Shown here one piece after another: positions 8,056-14,651 of a stretch of DNA of 64,000 nt. Origin of the DNA: Anaerolineae bacterium (lineage in GTDB: Bacteria; Chloroflexota; Anaerolineae; Aggregatilineales; Phototrophicaceae); NCBI GenBank assembly GCA_022821805.1, contig JAJECX010000044.1, positions 124,001 through 188,000 of the forward strand, in the 5' to 3' direction. Numbering within the stretch: position 1 is the first letter of the stretch; each line of letters opens with the position of its first letter. The translations under genes were made by a program, and so were the position numbers. Under the pieces are notes generated by a model. It searched no databases, was not told the origin of the DNA, and worked only from the letters and a program-made list of their open reading frames with translations.

Positions 8056-9240
8056 TTAGGTATGCGATCTGAGCAGCGTTTTCTTTCGGCGGGCGTTGCG
8101 TCGCCAGCCGGAAATCGTTTGCTGGCCCGCATCGTGAACTACATTGGCCGCCATTTGGCCGCTGGACGCCGATCCATCTTCCAAACCGCTTATCACGGCT
8201 TCCTTGGGCGGGGAAGGCGATGGGTCTATCACCTCGCTCAACCTTGGACGATCGCCAGTCTTATCGCCTGTGGCTTCCGCATTCGCATTCGCTTCACTGG
8301 GCTTCTGCAAGCCAAAGATCTCGAATACGCTCAGTCGAGACGAATCGTCGTCTTTCGGGCGAAGTGTTTCCACTGGCAAGGGTTCCGGTTCGTCGATGAC
8401 ATCGCTCGCTGTTTGCTCGTCAGTGGCTGGCTCTGGCTCGATCTCAGGCATGTCAAGCGTGGGTGGCGGAACCTCGGCCAGCAAGGCTTCGACTTCCACT
8501 GGCCGCGTATCATCCAAAGCGGCTTCGGGCTCGGCATCAGCAGTCAGTTTGTCGGCTGCGCTCAAAACGACCGGATTGGGTTTTGTATCCGTCTCGATCA
8601 CAGTCGGTAGCGGTTCAGCATCCAATTCCAAGTCGTAAGGCAGCGGAAAATGTTCCGAGAGAGTCGTGTCTTCATTGCTTGCGGCCTCATCCGCTCCAGC
8701 TTCTTGAAAGGCGGGTGGATGGCGCGGCTCATAACTCGAACGCTCGTACACATCGGGGGCGTCCCGCATGCTCGCTTTTGCTTCATGGGTGGAGATGCCG
8801 CCTGACTCTTCTGCGATCAACCGATGCAGGTTTCTGAGGCTGTCTTGAATCTGATTGGTCGTGTTTCGTTTGAGACGCATCGCGTTGCGTATGCCGCCGA
8901 GAACACCGCCCAAGGCATATTGGTATGTCCAGCGAACCAGGGTTCCGTCCGAGACTTCTTGCAGGCGTATCCGACCCTGATTTTCGCTGAAGGTAGTCCC
9001 GTCAACCACGCGGTACTCGTAACCCAGCGTATCGTACCAGGCGTTGATTTCTACGATGACATCGTTCCCCTTGACGGTAGAATGGCGCCAGCGCGTGCCA
9101 CGCCCCTCGCGCTGCGTCGATAGAAACGATACTGATACGACATCTTCATACCAGCGGGGAATCGCCGACAAGTCTCCCATAAAACGCCAAATGAATTCCG
9201 GTGAAGCTGGAATCAGTATTTCTAGATCAATGACGTTCAT
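8056..9240 (-). CDS. SRPBCC (polyketide cyclase/START-like) protein with long acidic tail
   Basis: 394 residues. The first ~145 look like an SRPBCC ligand-binding domain: MNVIDLEILIPASPEFIWRF at the start, a central W-R strand (GTRWRHSTVKG), and a C-terminal helix that ends near LHRLIAEE. From about 150 to 375 the chain is rich in Glu, Asp, Pro, Ala and Thr, with repeated EPEP/DEPEP patches, and is probably disordered. The last ~20 residues are strongly basic (WRRNARRKKTLL). Ligand and role are unknown. The acidic stretch with a basic end could mediate self-association or binding to a charged partner. Confidence 0.8.
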   Translation of the reverse strand: MNVIDLEILIPASPEFIWRFMGDLSAIPRWYEDVVSVSFLSTQREGRGTRWRHSTVKGNDVIVEINAWYDTLGYEYRVVDGTTFSENQGRIRLQEVSDGTLVRWTYQYALGGVLGGIRNAMRLKRNTTNQIQDSLRNLHRLIAEESGGISTHEAKASMRDAPDVYERSSYEPRHPPAFQEAGADEAASNEDTTLSEHFPLPYDLELDAEPLPTVIETDTKPNPVVLSAADKLTADAEPEAALDDTRPVEVEALLAEVPPPTLDMPEIEPEPATDEQTASDVIDEPEPLPVETLRPKDDDSSRLSVFEIFGLQKPSEANANAEATGDKTGDRPRLSEVIDPSPSPPKEAVISGLEDGSASSGQMAANVVHDAGQQTISGWRRNARRKKTLLRSHT

Positions 9241-9295
9241 GAGCCGCGCCGCGGAGATGTGACTGGACGTGCGTTTTATGATACACTAACATAAG

Positions 9296-9323
9296 ATTTT
9301 ACCACTGGATAATTGAATCGCAA
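9296..9323 (-). promoter_or_regulatory. Predicted promoter of the SRPBCC gene
   Basis: On the minus strand TTGCGA (9318-9323), 16-nt spacer, TAAAAT (9296-9301); about 55 nt of leader to the ATG at 9240. Confidence 0.45.
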
Positions 9324-9328
9324 CTACC

Positions 9329-9607
9329 ATGCCGAATCCCGTATTTGTCTTCGCCTTCATAATCGCTACGATGTATGGCTTGGGTTTCCACGTTGTCTTG
9401 GGCGGCAACGCGCGACGCATGGTGCTGTTCATCGTCACGAGTTGGGTTGGGTTTCTGCTGGGTCAGTATATTGGCGGCAACCTTGATATCTCGTTGTTGC
9501 GAATTGGCGTCATTCATTTGTTGCCCGCATCAGTTACAGCGGTCGGACTGCTTATATTCGCGCATGCGCTGACGGCGGATCCAACAACTCCCGTGTCGCG
9601 GCGCTGA
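9329..9607 (+). CDS. Small integral membrane protein, three predicted helices
   Basis: 92 residues, almost all hydrophobic. Three helices are likely: around 3-24, 31-51 (VLFIVTSWVGFLLGQYIGG) and 58-80 (GVIHLLPASVTAVGLLIFAH). No family recognised. The next gene starts 2 nt after its stop, so it begins a three-gene group of small membrane proteins (9329-10327). There is no obvious ribosome site before the ATG. Confidence 0.7.
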   Translation: MPNPVFVFAFIIATMYGLGFHVVLGGNARRMVLFIVTSWVGFLLGQYIGGNLDISLLRIGVIHLLPASVTAVGLLIFAHALTADPTTPVSRR

Positions 9608-9609
9608 CG

Positions 9610-10122
9610 ATGGCGGAGAATGAGGTCAGTCCGCGCGGACCGGCTTCGGGCGCCACGGATGCCTCATCCGGTCCGAAGTTTGCACGATTCATAAAAGCGG
9701 CCGCGGCGCTGGGAATCCTGATCATGTTGATTCTGCTTGGCGCTGCGCTGACCGCCGCGCTGACAGCGGCTGAAACCTGGGCGCCGCTGATTCAGATTCT
9801 CCGCGATGTCCTGCTGATGATCCTGATCATGGAGTCAATCCTGGTGATCGCCGCGTTTGCGATTCTGATGCTGCAAGCGGCGGGCTTCCTGATCATGCTA
9901 AAGACAGAAGTGAAGCCCATTCTGGATAATGCGCGGGAAACAACACGCCTAAGCAAAGCGACGGCGCAATTCATCAACAGCAACGCCGTTGATCCCCTGA
10001 TTCAGATCAAGAGTTTTCTTTCCGGCTTGCTCGCTTTCTTGCGCGAGCTGATTCGTATACGCAATCTCGTGGCGTCGGAAGAGCCGCGCGCGGACCAGTA
10101 TGATGAGCCGAAAACGCCTTGA
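9610..10122 (+). CDS. Membrane protein with two N-terminal helices and a long amphipathic tail
   Basis: 170 residues. A polar N-terminus (1-25) precedes two strongly hydrophobic stretches, about 27-53 (ALGILIMLILLGAALTAALT) and 62-97 (rich in Ile, Leu and Met). The rest is helical and moderately charged (EVKPILDNARETTRLSKATA...), resembling the YtxH/DUF948 style of envelope-associated coiled helices. Function unknown. It starts 2 nt after the previous gene and overlaps the next by 23 nt, indicating coupled translation. Confidence 0.7.
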   Translation: MAENEVSPRGPASGATDASSGPKFARFIKAAAALGILIMLILLGAALTAALTAAETWAPLIQILRDVLLMILIMESILVIAAFAILMLQAAGFLIMLKTEVKPILDNARETTRLSKATAQFINSNAVDPLIQIKSFLSGLLAFLRELIRIRNLVASEEPRADQYDEPKTP

Positions 10123-10327
10123 CCTGGACGATGGCGCCACCTTCGCTGGAATCGTCCTCGGCATGATGATTGGCGCGCTATACGCGCTCTTCCACATCAA
10201 GCGGAAGGGTTCAGTCCGGCGCAAGGATTTGACGCAATTTGGCGCTGGCTCGGCCGAAATTGAAATGGAAGCGAACCTGCTTGAGGCGAAGAGGTTGGCG
10301 AAATCGCGTATGGACAAGCAAGGTTAA
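10100..10327 (+). CDS. Small YtxH-like single-pass membrane protein
   Basis: 75 residues with tandem ATGs at 10100 and 10103. One glycine-rich helix (FAGIVLGMMIGALYALFHIK, about 15-34) is followed by a basic then amphipathic tail. The GxxxGxxxG-like helix near the N-terminus and charged C-terminal helix recall YtxH-type proteins. It overlaps the preceding gene by 23 nt and the stop of the convergent nnr gene by 4 nt. Role unknown. Confidence 0.6.
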   Translation: MMSRKRLDLDDGATFAGIVLGMMIGALYALFHIKRKGSVRRKDLTQFGAGSAEIEMEANLLEAKRLAKSRMDKQG

Positions 10328-11946
10328 GGTGATTCCAAGGCGGCGAATGCGCTGCCCACAGCCGTCAGTACATCGCCAGCGACGACGCTTCGGCCGCTAC
10401 CGACAGTGGCAGCCGCAATGATCCCCGCCGAAGCGTGCGCATAGGCGCCCAGACGCGCGCCATCATAGGCGGTGAGTCCTTGAGCGCGCAATCCAGCGAT
10501 TAGCCCGGCCAGCACATCGCCTGTGCCCGCCTTGCTCAAGGCGTCGGTTCTGAATGGTATGACGCTGATTCGACCATCTGGCGCCGCAATGAGCGTATGC
10601 GCTCCTTTGAGCAGGAGCACGACGTTCCAGGCTGTGGAACAGTCGCGCGCAATATTCCAACGATTCGCGTTAATTTCTTTCGCGCTCTTTCCAGTTAGGC
10701 GCGCCATCTCGCCGGCATGAGGAGTGATGATCGAGTCTGGATGCAACTGCTTCCACCAGCGAGGCGCTCGGCTAAGGATGTTCAACGCATCCGCGTCCAG
10801 GATCAACGGCGGCAGCGATCGGCTCGCTAGCAATCGAAGTAGGAAGTCGCCTGTGCACTGGCGTAAGCCAAGACCGCAGCCAACAAGCAGCGAGTCGTAT
10901 CCCGCAACTTGCTTGACAATCGTCTCGCAAGCGCTCTCGGCGATTGCCCCGTCTGTGTGCGGGAGCGGCAACCATGTTGGTTCGCGCAGAATACCGGCGA
11001 TGATCTCGGTCAGTTTGGCGGCGGTGGCGATCGTCACCAGACCGACGCCTGCGCGATAGGCCGCTTCGCCCGCAAGGCTGATAGCGCCGATATAATGCGG
11101 CGAACCGGCAACGACCATCGCTTTGCCGTAGGTCCCTTTGTGGCCGTCTGGCGGTCGCGAAGGCAATAAGGACGCGGCCAGCTTGCTTTCCACCACTTCC
11201 GCCTCGATCCCGTCCAGCTCGGGCATATTTTCTGGGATGCCAATCTGCGATACGTCCAAATCGCCCACGAATGCGGCGGCTGGAAAGGCGAAGAGCCCGG
11301 GCTTGGCGGCGATAAAGGTAATGGTCATGTCTGCGGCGATGACATTTTCATCAGCCGCACCGGTATCGCAATCGACTCCACTTGGGCAGTCGATGGCGAA
11401 CACAAAGGGGCGCTTGGGCAACTGCGTCCGGCCATAATCATCCAGTAAATCCCGGGCGCATACCGCCGCTTCCGTTTTGCGCTGGCTCAAACACTTACGC
11501 GCTGTAGCCAGCACTTTGGCGGCAATACCGCGGAGAGGAAGACGCGCGCCGATCCCCAGAACGGCATCCACGATGATGTCAGCGGCAAGAAGCATATCTT
11601 TCAGCCGCTGGCGATCATCATCGTCAGACGCCAGCGCCACCGCCGGGCCAGCGTCAAGCACAGTCCGGTAGTTTTCATCGGCTGGACTATGCGGCTCCAA
11701 CAGGTACAGGCTGATGTCCGCTTCCGTGGAATTCGCCAGGCAATGCGCCATCACCAGTCCGTCTCCGCCATTATTGCCCTTGCCTATCAAGAAAGTGATT
11801 CTGGTCGAAGCGTCGACCGTACAGCGCTGCTGCAGCGCTTGGCTGGCTGCGGCGCCCGCGTTGAGCATCATTTGTTCATAGCTCGTGCCGGCGCGGTCTG
11901 CGGCTGCCTCAATTTCCCGCACTTCGCGAGTGGTTGCGACCTTCAT
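10324..11946 (-). CDS. nnr: Bifunctional NAD(P)H-hydrate epimerase / ADP-dependent NAD(P)H-hydrate dehydratase
   Basis: 540 residues from the ATG at 11946, which has GAGGG 7 nt upstream. A longer frame would run through the terminator hairpin at 11970-12001 and is unlikely. N-terminal YjeF_N epimerase domain (about 1-215): REVREIEAAADRAG and NNGGDGLVMA. C-terminal carbohydrate-kinase-like dehydratase (about 240-535): GTYGKAMVVAGSPHYIGAIS, ITPHAGEMARLTG, LLLKGAHTLI and AGTGDVLAGLIAG. It repairs hydrated NADH and NADPH in the cytosol. The fused arrangement is the normal bacterial Nnr form. Confidence 0.95.
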   Translation of the reverse strand: MKVATTREVREIEAAADRAGTSYEQMMLNAGAAASQALQQRCTVDASTRITFLIGKGNNGGDGLVMAHCLANSTEADISLYLLEPHSPADENYRTVLDAGPAVALASDDDDRQRLKDMLLAADIIVDAVLGIGARLPLRGIAAKVLATARKCLSQRKTEAAVCARDLLDDYGRTQLPKRPFVFAIDCPSGVDCDTGAADENVIAADMTITFIAAKPGLFAFPAAAFVGDLDVSQIGIPENMPELDGIEAEVVESKLAASLLPSRPPDGHKGTYGKAMVVAGSPHYIGAISLAGEAAYRAGVGLVTIATAAKLTEIIAGILREPTWLPLPHTDGAIAESACETIVKQVAGYDSLLVGCGLGLRQCTGDFLLRLLASRSLPPLILDADALNILSRAPRWWKQLHPDSIITPHAGEMARLTGKSAKEINANRWNIARDCSTAWNVVLLLKGAHTLIAAPDGRISVIPFRTDALSKAGTGDVLAGLIAGLRAQGLTAYDGARLGAYAHASAGIIAAATVGSGRSVVAGDVLTAVGSAFAALESP

Positions 11947-11969
11947 CAAAACCCTCAGGATACCAGGAC

Positions 11970-12001
11970 AAAAAAGGGCGCGTATCATCATGATACACGC
12001 C
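11970..12001 (-). terminator. Intrinsic terminator after the polyprenyl synthase gene
   Basis: On the minus strand GGCGTGTATC, loop ATGAT, GATACGCGCC (10 pairs with one G-T wobble) is followed by one C and six T. It lies 26 nt past the stop of the gene at 12027 and only 24 nt before the nnr start codon. Confidence 0.8.
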
Positions 12002-12026
12002 TCGAATGTTTGTAGCGAGTTCGCGA

Positions 12027-12974
12027 TCAGCTGTCTCGCTCGATGATTTGACGCGCCAGACTAATCAGTTCCAACTTGGCGGGCGAGTCGTCCAGGATTG
12101 CCAAGCTCGCGATGGAGCTGTCAATTAGAAGACTAGCCTGTTCACGCGCCAGCTCTATCGTGTCGCCTTCCATCAGCTTGCGCCGAATATCATCAAGCGG
12201 ATCCTTCGCTTGCGCTCTGCCATTGCCGTTGGCATCGTTCAGGGCGACAGCAACTCCACGACCCTGGAAAATATCCACTCCGGTCGTTTTTCCCATTTTG
12301 TTTTGGTCCGAAACCAAATCCAGGATGTCATCCACAATTTGAAATGCGATTCCGAGATTGTAACCGAATTCGGAAAGAACGCGGATGTCATCTGGATGCG
12401 AACCGGCAAGTTTGGCGCCTATCGTGCTGGCAGCGCGGAAAAGCGCGGCAGTCTTCCGCGCGATAATTTGCATATATGCTTCGCGGGTAAAAGTATTGCT
12501 CTTGACGGCGCTAGCCTGCAAGGTTTCCCCTTCCACCAGCCCGGTCGCGGCTTTCGCCAAATCAACGTTGAGATCTTGATAGGGCGCCATCAATTCATAC
12601 ACGGCGGTAAATAAAAAGTCGCCGGTAAGAAGAGCGAAAGTCCGGCCCCAGATCGCATTGACGGAGGGCCGGCCCCGGCGCAGGATTCCATGATCATTAA
12701 TGTCGTCATGCACGACGCTCGCCGTGTGCATCAGCTCAATGGCGGCGGCAGGGTTGGCGACATAATCCACATCGCGCCCGCCGAGTGCAAGATAAGTGAG
12801 CAATAGCAGCCGTGGACGAATGCGTTTGCCGCCGGCGCCTAGGATATGAAGGCTGGCTTCACGAAGGACATCGACATCGCTGTCGGTCGCTTGGATCATT
12901 GCGCGCTCAACAGCCGCCATCCCATCTTCGACCAGGGCAGCCAGCTTCGCCGCATCGATTGTTGCGCCAATCAT
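12027..12974 (-). CDS. Polyprenyl diphosphate synthase (trans-type)
   Basis: 315 residues from the ATG at 12974. The TTG twelve bases upstream belongs to its TTGGAG ribosome site. Both aspartate-rich motifs are present: DDIND (90-94) and DDILD (215-219), plus GGKRIRPRL and RRGRPSVN. It extends allylic diphosphates with isopentenyl diphosphate to make the quinone side chain or a related lipid. The segment after DDILD (GVDIFQGRGVAVALNDANG) departs from the usual GGDLxxGKxTLP. Product length cannot be read reliably. It has its own promoter and an intrinsic terminator, so it appears monocistronic. Confidence 0.92.
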   Translation of the reverse strand: MIGATIDAAKLAALVEDGMAAVERAMIQATDSDVDVLREASLHILGAGGKRIRPRLLLLTYLALGGRDVDYVANPAAAIELMHTASVVHDDINDHGILRRGRPSVNAIWGRTFALLTGDFLFTAVYELMAPYQDLNVDLAKAATGLVEGETLQASAVKSNTFTREAYMQIIARKTAALFRAASTIGAKLAGSHPDDIRVLSEFGYNLGIAFQIVDDILDLVSDQNKMGKTTGVDIFQGRGVAVALNDANGNGRAQAKDPLDDIRRKLMEGDTIELAREQASLLIDSSIASLAILDDSPAKLELISLARQIIERDS

Positions 12975-13021
12975 ATCGGACTCCAACTCAAAAATGCTGA
13001 AGTTCAGAACTATCTAAACGT

Positions 13022-13049
13022 ATTGTACAGTAAATAATTGATTCGTCAA
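13022..13049 (-). promoter_or_regulatory. Predicted promoter of the polyprenyl synthase gene
   Basis: Minus strand TTGACG (13044-13049), 16-nt spacer, TACAAT (13022-13027); each box matches five of six consensus bases. Confidence 0.7.
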
Positions 13050-13138
13050 CGCAATATGGCTATGTCTTCGATCTTTCGGTTTCATCGTAAATTGTAGTCA
13101 CGAATACCGCGTACCCTTCTGGCGCATCGCGTTGGTTG

Positions 13139-14302
13139 TCATTCGGCGCATTTGCCCAATGTCTGGCAGAGTTGCGTGATATGCAGGCGGTCATGTTGCG
13201 CCGTGAAATGCGCCATCTCCAAGAGATCTGTCAGACCGAATATGCTGTGCCGGGCCGGGCGCCCCCATTGCGCCAGCTTCAATGATGACAACAAGTCAAT
13301 GGTTTTCTCGCGCTCCTGCTGAAAGCAATACAAGACTTCGTATCCATCATTATGACAAGGAGGAATGTGGGGTCCTGGCGGTGGCGGCGCGGCGATAAAG
13401 GGATCATCGCGCAGGAGGATCGCCCGCAGTCGCGCCCGATGTACGCGCTCCTCAGAGTCCCATAAATGGCAGAGAATCTGCATGATTGACCATTCATCCG
13501 GATCTGGGCGCTGGAGCCATTGATGGGGCTTGACTTCCGCCAGAAGACCGTAAAGTGCGCCTATGTTGCCGCTAAACTGCGGCAAAAGCGCGCTCGGCCG
13601 CAGCGGCTGCGACAGAAAGTCCTGCTCCCAGCTTGGTTCGAGGACACGCTTGCGGATCGGGCGCAACCCGTCCGAAGCATTAACTTGCCAGGTGTGAATG
13701 CCGATTGCGCGCGCGGGATCAATATCGTTACGTTTGCTGTCGCCGATGAGCAAGGTCTCGTCCGGCTCGACGCCGACGCGCGCTACCGTCTCGGCGTAAT
13801 AGGCCGGGCTCGGTTTGGCAAAGTGCATATTCTCGCTGTGCGTGACGAAGGCGAACTCTGTGATGAATTCACCCAAGCCCGCCCATTCGATTCGTTCGCA
13901 GGTAGCCGCTTCCGGAAACAAGGGATTAGTGGCGATGGCAACGAGCAGATTCTGAGCCAGCAAAGTCTCCACCAATTCGGCCGCCATGGCGACAGGCGAT
14001 GTGATGGATTGTAGACAATGGTAGCTCTCCTCATAAAATCGGGAGACTGCGGTGGAAAGCTGTACTTTCGTCTGCGGCATTGCGGAGGCGAGCGATGCAA
14101 GCATGGCTTCGGCGTTTGTGAGGTATGAAGGGCGCTCGCTGTTTAGGAAGCCAATGGCGTTGCGCAGGTAGCCGGAGGCGTTTTCGATGCCATAGCGAGT
14201 ATCGAAGTGCCCGTCCCACTGTTGACGAAAGGCAGCGACCCACTCACGATCGGGATTGTGCAGCAGCGTATTGTCCAGGTCGAGCAGAACCGCCTTAATC
14301 AT
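13139..14302 (-). CDS. HAD-like hydrolase fused to a DinB-like domain
   Basis: 387 residues from the ATG at 14302, which has AAGG upstream. N-terminal HAD phosphatase domain (about 1-215): motif I LLDLDNTLL (nucleophile D8, acid D10), motif II around IATNP, Lys in FAKPSPAYY, motif IV GDSKRNDID. From about 240 to 387 it resembles the DinB/DUF664 four-helix bundle: EWSIMQILCHLWDSEERVH carries the first His, and EMAHFTAQHDRLHITQL the His pair that usually binds a metal. HAD proteins hydrolyse phosphate esters; DinB-like proteins are often metal-dependent thiol transferases. The fusion is unusual. It overlaps the upstream Cys-rich gene by 8 nt. Confidence 0.85.
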   Translation of the reverse strand: MIKAVLLDLDNTLLHNPDREWVAAFRQQWDGHFDTRYGIENASGYLRNAIGFLNSERPSYLTNAEAMLASLASAMPQTKVQLSTAVSRFYEESYHCLQSITSPVAMAAELVETLLAQNLLVAIATNPLFPEAATCERIEWAGLGEFITEFAFVTHSENMHFAKPSPAYYAETVARVGVEPDETLLIGDSKRNDIDPARAIGIHTWQVNASDGLRPIRKRVLEPSWEQDFLSQPLRPSALLPQFSGNIGALYGLLAEVKPHQWLQRPDPDEWSIMQILCHLWDSEERVHRARLRAILLRDDPFIAAPPPPGPHIPPCHNDGYEVLYCFQQEREKTIDLLSSLKLAQWGRPARHSIFGLTDLLEMAHFTAQHDRLHITQLCQTLGKCAE

Positions 14303-14642
14303 CGCCGCCTTCCAATGCCTGACGAAAGATATCAAGACCCGGATGATCATCCGGGCAGCCGACGAAGGGGTCTACCTTTTCGCCATTTTTCAGGCAGATC
14401 GCTTCCACTTCAACGCGGCGGACAAAGCCGAGAAAGCCCGCCTTGATTGTGAGGATGAGCTTGGTATCCGGGCTGGCGTTGGCCAATACAATGTCGGGAA
14501 CGGGACACTTGACGCAATCCTTTGGATGCCAGCGTTCTGAGTCGGGATTGCTATGCGCCAAGCGGCACTCTTCAATGTCACGCGTGTGGCGGTTGTGATC
14601 CGCGTAATAGTGCGGGCATTCGCGGCCCGCGGGAGTTTTCAT
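14295..14642 (-). CDS. Small Cys/His-rich protein of unknown function
   Basis: 115 residues with seven cysteines and several histidines. The pattern is C9-P-H-Y-Y-A-D-H, C26-R-L, C43-x-x-C46, C83 and C96, which suggests one or two zinc sites or a cluster. The N-terminal half (CPHYYADHNRHTRDIEECRL) looks strongly patterned, as in a conserved domain, though I do not recognise a named family. Its last codons overlap the start of the HAD-DinB gene and it begins 9 nt after the DinG gene stop, so it sits in the middle of a minus-strand operon. Confidence 0.7.
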   Translation of the reverse strand: MKTPAGRECPHYYADHNRHTRDIEECRLAHSNPDSERWHPKDCVKCPVPDIVLANASPDTKLILTIKAGFLGFVRRVEVEAICLKNGEKVDPFVGCPDDHPGLDIFRQALEGGDD

Positions 14643-14651
14643 ACGCCGCCC

